Part shown: positions 23,388 to 35,536 of the stretch, in pieces
Numbering within the stretch: the first letter of the stretch is position 1
How the letters are laid out: each line of letters begins with the position of its first letter
From: Xestospongia muta
Taxonomy: Eukaryota; Porifera; Demospongiae; Haplosclerida; Petrosiidae
Length of the DNA stretch: 64,000 bases
Assembly (NCBI GenBank): GCA_963693285.1
Contig: OY848917.1
Coordinates: forward strand, 7,760,118-7,824,117
Direction of reading: 5' to 3'
The notes under the pieces: generated by a model
What the model saw: the letters and a program-made list of their open reading frames with translations, nothing else
The model's database searches: none
What the model was told of the DNA's origin: nothing
Position numbers and translations under genes: made by a program

Positions 23388-26300
23388 ATGGAGATGGAAA
23401 TCGAAGACCACTTTAAAGCAATTTCTTTTGTATCTGATTCAAGTCCTGCAATAGAGCAGATAGACATATCTTCAATTCAAGATATTGGTGCTAAAAAAAT
23501 TGCTAAGAAAAACAAAGTGAAGAGATGGTTCTCTGATTCACAAGATGATACCACTACCTTCTGTTGTTGTAATATTCCATCTAAAGTAGCAAAATGTCTT
23601 GAATTATCAGGACTTATTACTGGTATAGTCATTGTACTGATGTTGTTCTTTATTCCTATAATAAGTTATTTTGTGCAAGTAAGTGAATAATATACCACCA
23701 ATAATTACGATTAATTGATTTTTACATTTTCTTATTGAATTAATAGGACACGAGGAGTAGACAGCACAACATTAATACACCAGATACTACTAATACAACC
23801 GTAAGCTAAGCTCTATCATCAGCATTTTTATTACTTGAGTATCTATAAAAAGACATATTGTGAGCTGATTTGAAAAAAGGACTGTATTGGAAGTGTATCT
23901 ATCTATCTATCTATGTATCAATATATATATAACCTATTTATGAATATATGAAAGCCATATAATATGGCTTTCATACATCCATACAAAATACAAATAGGAA
24001 AAATCATCATTAGTTCTAACCATTAGTTATATAAACTGACATTTCCAATTATACTAGTAATCAAAACAATGCCATGTTTACTTTTAATATCAAATAAGCT
24101 TGCTACATGCAATCTGTATAATTATATATTGGTTAAATCAACTAACCAATCTATACATTAAATTTATTGCAGTTAGTTTTGACAGCACTGTAAAACCTAC
24201 AATAATATAGACCCTTAAGAATATCCTCTAAGGTCAACCACTACTTTCATTGACTGTCTCATTGCCACCATCATTATCCACATCCGCCCTGTCCAATAAC
24301 AATCCTAGAAGCTCACTATTGTCGAGTTGTCGTGACTCCTTTGACGACATAACTAACTTCACTAATTCTAGTTGTCACAGAAAGTTCTTTTTGTCAGTCT
24401 CACTTGAGAAATTATGCTCCATTTGGTAGCGAACTCCATGTCTCTCACACTTTTTCTTAGGAGGACAAGTCTCACCAGAAGTAGATATTTTAGTTTTTCA
24501 AATGAAATGACCCTCATTTGACGTCCTGTCAAACGCTTTTAAAAGCACGCAGATCTACTGATGAGTACTTATAAGTGCTATAGTGAAGTGCAAGTTTCAT
24601 GCACACGTGAAGAAGAAATAATTAACTAGCTTGCCCTGGGCAGGACTTTTAATATCCATCCTCCTCGTTTAAAGTCTGTATTCTTATATTAATAGTCTCT
24701 TGAATAGTCTAAATATATATCTTTTGACTTTTTGAAGGACATTCTAATTTCATATTCATCTGTTCATACTTGTCTTTTGCTTAGAGTTTATGTTTTATCA
24801 AAGTTTTTGTTTATATTTGTCAGGATTGCTTACAAGATGATTTATCATGGAGTGTTGTTCCTAATGATAATATTTCTAAATGTTGTGCTAAAGAATATTC
24901 AGGAAATGCTTGTTCTTCCTTTCTTTCAAATTGGCAAACCTGTGCATTAGGTCAATCAACATCAGTGTTTGTACATAACTCTAGTCTCTTATCAGAAGAT
25001 CAAGTAATAGAGATCATTAAAAATATAAGTAAATTTATAAATAAAGAATGTAGTTTTGTTATATTTCTTTTAACTTAACAGCTAATCTCCCTGATTCATC
25101 TTGCAAAAAAACTGGTGTGCCTTTTTTTTGTCAATATGCTTTCCCTCTTTGTGACTGTAAAAGTGGAGATTTATATTTACCATCACAAGAGAAATGTCAA
25201 GAAGTTAGCACTGTTACATGTAGGACATTGTGGTCAAAATTGGAACAAGAGATACAACCACTCAAGTTACTCAATTGTTCTACACTACCTATGGCTACTT
25301 ACCCACCAGGTATATACATGTACACAGTTATATGGAATAAATGGATTTCTGTATACACATGTAGATATGAATGGTTCTGGTAACTCAGACATTAGTCCTA
25401 CTACTGGTACCTCATCTTTACCTCAAGATACAGTTTGTGCTGATCAATTTATTAAAGTCAACGGAATATGTTATCCTCGATGTGATAAATTTGAACTGAG
25501 TCCACATGATGTCACTGTTGCGTTAAAAAGTTCTGAAGTTTTTGCTGCTTGTTATGGATTAGTAGTTGGAATTGTTGTTATAATTTTATCATTTGTGCGT
25601 TGGAAAACAATGTATGCTAACTATAATGTTTTACTTGACTTTTACTAGTGAATGTTTTTATATAGGTTGTTTTTTCCTTCAGTTTTTTTAGTTTACATGA
25701 CTGCAGTGTATTGTGTTTTTGGTAAGCAAATACTATGTGTGTTTTTTTAATATCACTCTATCTCTCTCTTTTTTAGCTATTATTATGTTTCTTTCAGTAG
25801 TTGATAGATCCAACTTGTATTGTAATTCCGTTGCTATAACAAAAGAAAGCTTAAATGATTCTACTGTCTTTTGTCATATAGCAGGTGGGACAAATAATTT
25901 TCTACACATAATTTTCTGCACATAATTTTCTACACATAATTTTCTGGACTAAAACTAATACTCATTAATGTCTTTTTAGGAGCAGTATATCATTATTTTG
26001 TACTAGGTGTTACATCGTGGTGGTTCTTTCATGTTTGTTCAATATTCTACAAAATTATGTTCCCCTTGACAGCTAAACAATATGAAAAGAAAGAAAAGTA
26101 CTTCCATATAGTTTTATTAGTTGCTGGTATGTTTCATTGCATGAGACATCAATTGTAATACTATACTGTATAATACACATTATTATTGTTTATGAATACT
26201 GTCATCAGTGTGCATATAGATGTTCATTTAATAGTGATACCTAATTGATTATTGTAAACATGTGTTCATGCCATTATTAATACTGCATGATATATATTGC

Positions 26301-27026
26301 TTATAACTAGTTTCATTACTATTTTTTGTATACATAAAAGTGTCATTTTTAACAGATGTACCTAGTTGATTTGTTGGAAACATACAATTACTAATTTAAT
26401 TCATGATAAAGCTTTATATCCCACATTTGATGTTGTCTCATTCCAATACTAGGTATCTTCATTCCCATACTTGGAATATTACTAGCACTTTTGGTAACAG
26501 ATTGGGGTTATGTAATTCATCAATTTCCTCCATTTTTATGTGTTCCTCAAAACGAAAAGCTTTGGTATTATTCAGGAATTTTACCTCTTAACATTTTAAT
26601 AGCTATTGGAGTCTCTTTGTTTGTTCCAATGTTATGGAAACTTCACAAAGTAAAAATAATTACATTAACTCAATATAATGTTTGGTTTCTTTGTCCACAT
26701 AGCATCAAGGTATATTTCTCACCAGAAAAAAAAGTAGTGTTATTATCACTACAGCAGAGAAAAAGATTCTTTTTGTGCTCTTTTATTATGTAATACTTGG
26801 TATGTGTGTGTTGGTGTATTATGGATTTGCAACAGCAGATATTGATTTACTTTCAAAAGCTCTAGAGACATATTTTCATTGTGAAGCATTAGGACATCTA
26901 CCTAATCAAACATCACAGTGTGATCCAAAGGAATATCAGCAATATATCTACGCAGAGCTTAAAATAGCTGCCACCTTTTTAACGGCATTTCTTACCACAG
27001 CAAATTTAACCTTTGTTGTCAACTAG
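23388..27026 (+). CDS. Frizzled-like receptor E, truncated by a stop at the end of the last helix
   Basis: Exons: 23388-23678, 23747-23800, 24824-25028, 25082-25309, 25365-25611, 25666-25721, 25777-25884, 25980-26126, 26453-26649, 26703-27026. They give 618 residues. The layout matches gene B, its partner in the duplicated cassette. In exon 10 the conserved NWS/T sequence reads Asn then TAG (27024-27026; TGG in the paralogs). The remaining 40 codons of the tail stay open to a TAA at 27149, with mostly synonymous or mild changes, so the nonsense change looks recent. The product may be a tail-less receptor or this may be an early pseudogene. In loop 1 to TM3 the common TLWW reads TSWW. Confidence 0.75.
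23801..24823. other. Intron 2 of gene E with partial transposon copy
   Basis: A TATC microsatellite (about 23,896-23,920) and one copy of the intron repeat are followed by a 5'-truncated copy (about 24,208-24,664) of the transposon found in intron 2 of gene B. It shares the TGA in the minus-strand coding stretch. The shorter copy explains why this intron is about 1.5 kb shorter than in B. Confidence 0.55.
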
Positions 27027-27149
27027 AACACTATCACCAAATTCTGCTCAAGATATTATCATAAAAAAGGAAAATCATCAAATGTAATGTTTCTTAATCC
27101 AGATTTAACTGTGTCATCTAGTGTCACAGTTGATACTCAAATGAAATAA

Positions 27150-29002
27150 TTGGATTTGAAGTATTTGATTGCATTTAATTAGTATACATTGCTTTGTTTT
27201 AAGATGTGATTTAAAATTACACGAGTGTTCTTTCAAATGTGATTTTAACAGGACTTTATATTGTAGATATTAACTATTTTCTAAATTTCATTCATCACGT
27301 TTTATTGTAGGCAGTAGATGACTTGGTATGTTGCACCACTTTTTTTATTTTAATGTTATTGTACTTCATTTACAATTTAGATATTTTTTCCTCTTTTTTA
27401 TGAAGATAGTTGTTAAATGTTCTTTTTTTTACCAACATTGAAAAAGGTACAAAATTATTTTCACATGTCTGTACATGTTTATTGGCCTTACTTAAATATT
27501 AATAAACATAAAAATAATATTATTTTATTACTAATGTACTATGAAATTGATTGCTTTGTAGCTAAATAAACAGTAGTACATTAGTAATGAAACACAGTGT
27601 TATGATTACTTTTTCAACAAAATAAGTTTGCAGTTACAACCTATATAACCAAATAATGGTTAAATTAAGCAATAATTTTTACAGTGCATAGCTTCTGGAC
27701 AACAACAAAATTTAATGCATAGCTACGTTTACAGTAACTGGTTTGCAAGTCATAGAATAAAGATCTTGACTCTTCCTTTAAGCCAAACATCAAAGCAGGA
27801 AATCGTCTGTACTTCCTGCCAGAAGTAGGATACAGTTTAACTACAACAATAGCTAATATTAATTAGTCATAAATGGCTTGAAATTACTAGGTTTGTCTCA
27901 AATCGAGATCTACAAAAGGCTATACATCGATACATCGTTGGTAAACGTGTTAGCTCTGTGAAGTTAGTATCCAACCTGTCTATGGTTAAAAAGTTATCGT
28001 GAACGTACTATAAGAGATAGAGAAATGAAACGCAAATCCAACATTTGACTAATTGTGTCTGCGAAGCTTAGAAACTTTGTCTCAACTTATGAATAAATCA
28101 ATACTGTAAAGAATTGAAACATTTTGATCAATTTTGATCAATCTTATAGTACATTAGTGATCAAAATAGTATTATGTTTACATTTTGCATATGGAACCTG
28201 TATTAGTTAATACAAACAATCAATTTTTACAGTGTACTATGTGCAAATAAGTATTTGTTTAACGTCACTCTTTGAACTCTATTCAATGGAAGATTGGGAA
28301 AAAATTATACTGTTTTTCCAATTGTTCATATAAATTTCTATTGTTTTGTACCATGTATTTTGAAAATTTTTCCTGTTCTTCTAGAACGGCTTTCTTAGTC
28401 TTGTCCTCAGACTTCATGACATTAAATGTAATAGGAGTCTAATGAACTGACTTAATATTTATATCCCAGTTCAGGAATATACATTGTTTATTTTGTTAAA
28501 ATTGATGTAATGTAAACAAAAGTAAACATGATGTACTACCATATATGATAAGTGTAATACAATTACATTGAATGGATGTGTCACAGAAATGACTTTTGTA
28601 ACAAGATAGTTGTGCAAAGTACCAGTCTTTCCATAGACAACTAATGATATAACTTAAAAATTCTTTGTCCTATACTGGCAACCTTTGTCCCAGCTATAGA
28701 ATTCAGTGTGAGAATGTCAAAGTAAATGACAAATGAAGCTTGATGACTGTAATGTTTAATACTTAATAAATGATGTTTGATAAATAGTAAACACAGATAG
28801 AGAAGATACTCAACTCAATATGTTGATAAGACTAGAAATAATGTAAAGCAATAAGTGTAGAATCATCACCACAGTTTCAGTATGTGGTGATGTTAGTTTA
28901 TTTGTAATTGCTATGCAATCATTACATAAGAATTTTCTAATAAATACTAAGAATAAATCGGTAAGATAATTGTATGAAGATTTGTCAACTTTATCTACGG
29001 AA
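27150..29002. repeat. 3' flank of gene E: dispersed repeats
   Basis: Contains one copy of the 930-bp unit (about 27,207-28,141), then the repeat family also seen at 11,431, 14,870 and 34,320 (to about 28,990). No open frame is seen apart from short chance ones. Confidence 0.6.
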
Positions 29003-29382
29003 TACGGAAGCCGCAGACGGACATTCCAATTCCTATTTCCTATATCTTCCACGCACCTTCGCGTATTAAAAAATTCCAATTAACAACCCAGTTGATGAGT
29101 TCAATTTCTTATTTTTAATTCGATTTTTGGCACGTGCGCCATTTCTAGGCTTTTCTTGTTACTTAATAAGACCCAAAGCACGAGTACCACGAGCTGTCTC
29201 TTAGAATCGAGCGTCAGCGAGATGTTTCCAGTTGGGTTGGGTTCCTGATTTTGCTTGCATATTTGAATTGGAACCTATCAAGTGCATCTTTAATTGGAAT
29301 ATAAGGTTCGTTTAATTGGAATATAAGGTCCACGGAAGAGATTGGAAACAGGAATAGGAATGTCCGTCTGAGGCTTCTACGG
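29003..29382. mobile_element. Non-autonomous IS3EU-type MITE
   Basis: The left end tacggaagccgcagacggac begins at 29,003. The right end gtccgtctgaggcttc lies at about 29,361-29,378, with the terminal bases altered. Internal sequence (ggcacgtgcgccatttctag, repeated ttaattggaatataaggt) matches the terminal regions of the 3.85-kb element at 39,546-43,394 without its genes. It is about 0.38 kb long and cannot encode transposase. Confidence 0.7.
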
Positions 29383-29519
29383 AAGTCGAAGGCGAACATC
29401 CATTTCTATATCGAATTTCATATGCTCTGCTTCGAAGTTATCCGAAATTATCCGATTCTACTTTGCAGTTTTCCAAAAATATTCCAATTCCAACTCTATT
29501 TTCTATCCTTCGATGGAAT

Positions 29520-29604
29520 ATTTAACCCTTTGACGCACACGGATGCAAAGTTGCATCCACCCAGGTAGTTATAACTTGGGCGTGGATGTAAATTTGCATC
29601 CATC
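29520..29604. repeat. Inverted-repeat block, possible piggyBac-like end
   Basis: ttaaccctttgacgcacac is followed by two short palindromic motifs (GGATGCAAAGTTGCATCC and a variant) about 60 bp apart. A TTAA next to CCCTTTG resembles a piggyBac-type end, but no partner end is seen. Assignment is tentative. Confidence 0.25.
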
Positions 29605-29612
29605 ACTATAAA

Positions 29613-29831
29613 CAGTGGCGTATCCAAGGTAGGGCATGGTAGGGCATTTGACCTACCAACTGCTGCTGGCTCAGTCAATTCAGAATGTCATAACAATGTT
29701 ATTATTATAATCAAGTAATTAAATTAATTGACCACACCCATCATGAAATATTTAACTCTGAAATTTTTCGGCCGTGCTTCGCGCGGCATTTCTGATGCCC
29801 TACCATCTTAAAATTCCTGCCTACGCCACTG
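29613..29831. mobile_element. hAT-type MITE
   Basis: 219 bp with termini CAGTGGCGTA and TACGCCACTG. The flanks are an 8-bp direct repeat with one mismatch (actataaa at 29,605-29,612, actatgaa at 29,832-29,839). The termini and the 8-bp duplication fit hAT elements. It has no coding capacity. Confidence 0.75.
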
Positions 29832-29839
29832 ACTATGAA

Positions 29840-30184
29840 CGCCTGCCAAGTAATATATTTTTGCAATAGGCAAGCTAAAGTTGTCAGAGTGTCTTTACTA
29901 TATTCCAGGTAACTGGCTATGGCTGTAATATTATTACAGAATGCAAAAACCTACCACAATCGATGACTTCTTTTATCGATTCAAATCGCCACTCCACCCA
30001 AATATATTGACTGGGTGTGATGGTAGGTGTGTCCAAGAAAACAGTTTACGTAGTTTGGTTTATAACAAAGTATGAATTGACTCCCCACACAACGAAGAGT
30101 TCAACTGTATGTTCATAGATATCATAAGTCAAGTTCTACTGCTTTGGAACTGGATTAATATTGTAAGCGCCATTTGTCGCAGCA
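29840..30184. other. Unassigned intergenic sequence
   Basis: No gene, repeat copy or structure was identified. Base composition is somewhat less AT-rich than the neighbourhood, in keeping with transposon debris. Confidence 0.3.
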
Positions 30185-30450
30185 TACTACAGAGTTAAGG
30201 TTGCATTTTATTTGCTTCTCTTGTTGTTTTTTAATATTGTTTTGAGCTATTTGAAGTTTCTTTAAGCTATTCTTAGTGATTGTTTGAACAGTTTGAATGA
30301 AATCTTTTTCCTTAGATAGTTGGTCTCATAGCTCTTCTTGACTCTTATTGTCAATTTCAATGTCAATTAGAAAGAAAGCATTGCAAATGAACATGACTTC
30401 AAATGGATTAAAGCCAATGGACTGATGAACTGAAATATTGTACACTATAA
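30185..30450 (-). pseudogene. Gypsy-type integrase C-terminal fragment (relic)
   Basis: Read on the minus strand, HQSIGFNPFEVMF is followed by DNKSQEEL, a stop, then DQLSKEKDFIQTVQTITKN and QNNIKKQQEKQ. This is the usual region after the catalytic core of Ty3/Gypsy integrases. At least one stop is in frame and neither end of the element is present. Confidence 0.7.
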
Positions 30451-30497
30451 AAGTTAATAAGCTATTTTAACAACTAATCTGTAGCTTACATTGGTGG

Positions 30498-30618
30498 ATT
30501 ACTATGGAATGTATAGAATTAATTTGAATTGCTCAATATGCAATTTGTTGTTTGGAAAAGTAAAACATAACAACAAGTGAGTGAGCAATTCACGTAAATT
30601 CTACATTCCATAGTAATT
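30498..30618. repeat. Hairpin-forming inverted repeat
   Basis: Arms of about 37 bp, at 30,498-30,534 and 30,581-30,618 (attactatggaatgta against tacattccatagtaat), with about 46 bp between. A few mismatches lie in the middle. It may be a small foldback element. Confidence 0.6.
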
Positions 30619-31149
30619 GATGTATAGTTATTAAAATGACATATTAATAATTACAGTGATACATATATTCATTTGTCTAGAAAGTCATCCTCACACATCC
30701 ATCTTGTGAAGGACAATTGTTACTAACATACTTTCAAAGGTTTGATTATATTTTTCATCAAGTGAATTTACCTAACTGTGTAAATTACTTAATAGCTGTG
30801 GATTCTATATGTACTTCAATCCACTGTCATATTAATATTAAATGAGTTAATATTTAAGATTAACACGTAGTTTCAATTATATTACTCTTTAGTTGCTTTA
30901 ACCTAATCATGAATCTTATTAGTTTGCAAGCATCCACACAAATACTAATAACAAAGTCATTATTACTTGTAACCATTATTATTTCCAACCAATAATTACA
31001 TAAAACATCAATTAATTATTAATTAATTAGTTATCAAACAGTATTATATTTGCTTTATTGCTACATAAAACTTATAAAACTATATATTAGTTAAATCAAC
31101 AATCAAATATGAATACAGACCATTTGCATTGATTTATTATTGAACATGT

Positions 31150-31490
31150 TTGTCAATTTTGAGGTTTAATTTAATATTTTATAAAATCATGCTTTACAGC
31201 TAAAAAATATAAGAACGAAAAGTACTTCCATTTAGTTTTAGTAGTTACTGGTATGTTTCATTGATTGAGACAATGATTTTTTGGATATATAATTAATCTA
31301 GACTCATAGTGATACTCATATATCTTTAATAAGCAGTATTTCAATATTTTGGGCTCAAAAGTTTGATCTACCTTTTTTTATAATAGCAATTACAATCACA
31401 GCAAATTCAACCTTTGTCATTAACTGGAACACTACACCAAATTTACCTATCATGTTCTATGTCATAGATAGCTCTCAATTGCAATAATTT
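31150..31490 (+). pseudogene. Receptor exon 8 and exon 10 relics
   Basis: About 31,168-31,255 matches the exon 8 segment from IFYKIM to the KYFHLVLVV region, with gaps. About 31,335-31,365 resembles the start of exon 8, out of order. About 31,380-31,480 matches the TM7 part of exon 10 ([15 protein letters not shown]) with deletions. This is a scrambled remnant of a further receptor copy. Confidence 0.6.
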
Positions 31491-32175
31491 GTTTGAAGCA
31501 TTTATGTTTCATTATTCTAGATTTAAGAAAATAGTTTCGATATAACACGAGGGTTTTTTAAATGTGATTATAACTGATTTTATAGTTAAATTCCAATAAT
31601 GAAGGACATTGTTGGGGTAAATAATTTTTTTTATGTTCATAGGAAGTAAATAATAGATAGACAACACAAATTACAATTCTGTCAATTTGAGACGAACCAA
31701 TAAACATTTTTCTGAATAAACTTTAGAATAATATTTAGAAACGTTATTAACAACAGAAACTAAACTCTAAATATATTGGTTAGACAATATGTTAGAAGTT
31801 TCTACAAGAAACATTTACAGTTTACATCAATTCAGACAATTTTTAGCCACAAAAAAATCAATAACTCAATCAAATTCTGAATATACTTTGATGTTATTGA
31901 GAAACATGAGGTGTCTATTTAAAAAATTAATAAATAACATATATAAACATCTGCAGTCTACAAGTATATAGATCCTCATGTTTCCTATTAACATCAAAGG
32001 GAATTATTTATAAACAGTCTATGATAGATTTTCTTATAATCATAACAATGTTTTGTTACAATAGCATTACTATAACAACATATACCTGTCAAACCAGTTT
32101 ATGAAACTAGCTTATGATACCAGTTTTTCAGATTCTAATTGTTTTTTGCTGGTCACAGTGTCTTGCTGCAAAATT

Positions 32176-33048
32176 ATGGAGGAGACAGAAGTCAGGGGTC
32201 ACTATAGAGCAATTACATTTGTATCCAATTCAAGTCCTGCAGTAGAACAGATAGAAATGTCTGCAACTCAAGACATTACTACCAAACCAAGTGTGAAGAA
32301 AAACAAAGAGAAGAAATTGTTCTCTAATTCACAAGATGATACCACTACCTGCTGTTGTTGTAATATTTCATCTAAAGTAGCAAAATGTCTTGAATTATCA
32401 GGACTTATTACTGGTATAGTCATTGTACTGATGTTGTTCTCTATTCCTATAATTAATATTTATTTACTAGTAAGTGAATAATAAATCATCCATTAATTGA
32501 CTTTTAAATTTCTTGTTACATTTATAGGAAATAAGAAGTAAACAGCACAACATTAATACACCAAATACTATTAATACAATTGCAAGTTAAACTTATCATT
32601 AATAGTTTTATTGTTTGTAACCCCTAACAAGTGTATACACATACACACACACAAACACACATGCATATATTATAGAGAAACTGCTGTTATTAAATTGATT
32701 AGTAATAACTGTAATGATATAGATGTTTTTCTGATATAGTATTCAATGTGGAAAAGTAGTTGAAAGCCCAAAATGAATAGCGAATGAAGCTTGATGACTG
32801 CATTGTTTATTGCTTAATAAAATGATCTTTGATAAAAAGTAAAATCACATATATACTTAACTCAATATCTTGATAACACAAGGTATAATCATTATGTAAT
32901 AACCAACTATAACATGAATATTAAGTACATACTACTACACGGAGAATTGTCTATAACATGAATGTATCTATGTCCATAATAACACTATAGACAGTAGTTT
33001 GATCTTTTGTTACCTTGAACTAAATATTTAATGGCTTCATAAGGTATG

Positions 33049-33080
<32 letters not shown>

Positions 33081-35480
33081 TAGAACAATTAATTCAATTA
33101 TATATGATTGATTATTAAAACAATACAAAATTTAATTGTGAATTCTCCAGCTAGTCTGTGCCCTTTCTGAGAAGTAATTTGTTGAAGCATACATACTGTC
33201 AATTCCAGAGTAATTGGTAGCCAAAACAGGATGTGTCTTTAAATGTGTTTTACATGAAGAATGCGTGCATATAGTCTAAGTGACTATGAATCAGTTTAAA
33301 CAATCAATCTGTATTAAAAGTGATATAATTGTAATAATAATTGGTTTAACTATTAAAATTGATTCGTTGATTTAAGCAACATTTTAGACAGTTTGAATGA
33401 TATTAGCGTTATGTTTTTAACCCTTTACTGAATATTATTTGGCTTGCAGGAATCCATACAAATACAAATAAAAGTCATTATTAGTTCTGACCATTAGCTA
33501 CAACAACAGCCAACTCTAGTTATATTAATTATCAAAACAGTATTATGTTTTCTTTTCACATCAAATAACTTTGCTACAAGCAACCTGTATAACCATACAT
33601 TAGTTAAATCAACCAATCAATGTTTACATTGAATTAATTGAAGTTAGTTATGGCAACATATTATAAACACTTACAACGATATGGACAACTTGTACTGTAA
33701 GGTGGTTTACTATTTATAAAAAGTCGTGTTGTCAATGTTTACATTGAATTAATTGAAGTTAGTTATGGCAACATATTATAAACATCTACAACGATATGGA
33801 CAACTTGTACTGTAAGGTGGTTTACTATTTATAAAAAGTCGTGTTGTCAATGTTTAAATTGAATTAATTGAAGTTAGTTATGGCAACATATTATAAACGC
33901 CTACAACGATATGGACAACTTGTACTGTAAGGTGGTTTACTATTTATAAAAAGTCGTGTTGTCAATGTTTATATTGAATTAATTGAAGTTAGTTATGGCA
34001 ACATATTATAAACACTTACAACGATGTATACAACTTGTATTGTAAGGTGATTTACCATTTATAAAAGTCGTGTTGTCAATATTTAGGAGTTTATTCAGCG
34101 GAATAAACCATTTTCATTGTCTTTACTTTGACTGTCTAAACTTGAACATAATTAGCAGGATAAATTATGTCACTTATAATATGTGGATTTGACCTCACAG
34201 GAAAATGTTTAAGATCCAATCTTTGGACATTTGTTAGAGGTTTCATGTATATGTTTAAAAATGGCATTTAAGTTAACAATATAATATTATTAGCTGCTAA
34301 TATATTCAAATCGTATTTGCTTAACAGCTCTCTTTGAACTCTATTCAATGAAAGATTGGGAAAGAAATTATATTGATTTTTCAATGTTTTTCCTATTAAT
34401 TTTCATTGTTTTGTACCATGTATTTTGAACATTTTTCCTGTGCTTCCAGAACAGCTTTACTTAGTCATGTCCTTAGACTCCATGACATTAAATATAATAG
34501 GAGTCTAGCCAACTGAATTAATATTTATGTCCCAGCTCAGTGTGCTTTGTTAAAATAGATGTAATGTAAACAAGAGCATACATTACCATATTTGGTAAGT
34601 ATAATGCAGTTACATAGAATCAATATGTCACAGAAATGACCTTTGGAACAAGATAGTTGTGCAAAGTACTAGACGTTCCATAGACAACAAATGATATAAC
34701 TTAAACAGTCTTTGTCCCATACTAGCAACCTTTGTCACAGCTTTAGAATTCAGTGTGAGAATATAGTTAAAGAGCCAAAGTGATTGTCAAATAAAACTTG
34801 ATGACTGCAATGTTTATTACTTAATAAAATGATGTTTGGTAAATAGTAAACACAGATAGAGAAGATACTCAACTCAACATGTTGATAAGACTAGATAATA
34901 TAAAGCATTACATAAGTGCAAAATCCTCACTACAGTTTTTGTATGTGGTGATAATAGTTTTTTTGCAATTTCCATGCAATCACTGCATAAGAGTTTACTA
35001 ATAAATACTAAGAATAAAATAGGTAAGATAATTGTATGAAGATTTGTCAACTTTATGCGATCGATGCAGGTGGCATATTGTTTAAAATATAGGCGTGGCA
35101 AGTGCCAGCTAAACCATAATGGATGTTGCAATGAGTCACGTTTAGATTAGTGTACCTTTTCTAACATTTACTATATCTGTAGTTTCATGGTAAAAAAACA
35201 AGTCCTTTGATTCTAGATGCATCTAGTTATGGGTACAATATTGGCAAAGAAGGCTGTCATAGTAAATAAAATTTGCCATGGTTTCAAAACAAAATATTTA
35301 ATGAAAATTCTCACATTGAATTTGTAGAAAATTGTATATGTGCCCCCAGCAGTTTATGAGATCAAACACTTCTTTCATCTGTTTGGCATATTATATTAAT
35401 GTAAAAATTAATTAATACAAAAAATGCCAAAAATTTATAGTCTGTATACTTCATTTTGTTAATAGTTTCATAAATAATCT

Positions 35481-35536
<56 letters not shown>

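Noticed and set aside
33617..34080. CRISPR-like array
   Set aside because: Units are directly adjacent 115-bp tandem repeats without spacers, in a eukaryotic intron.
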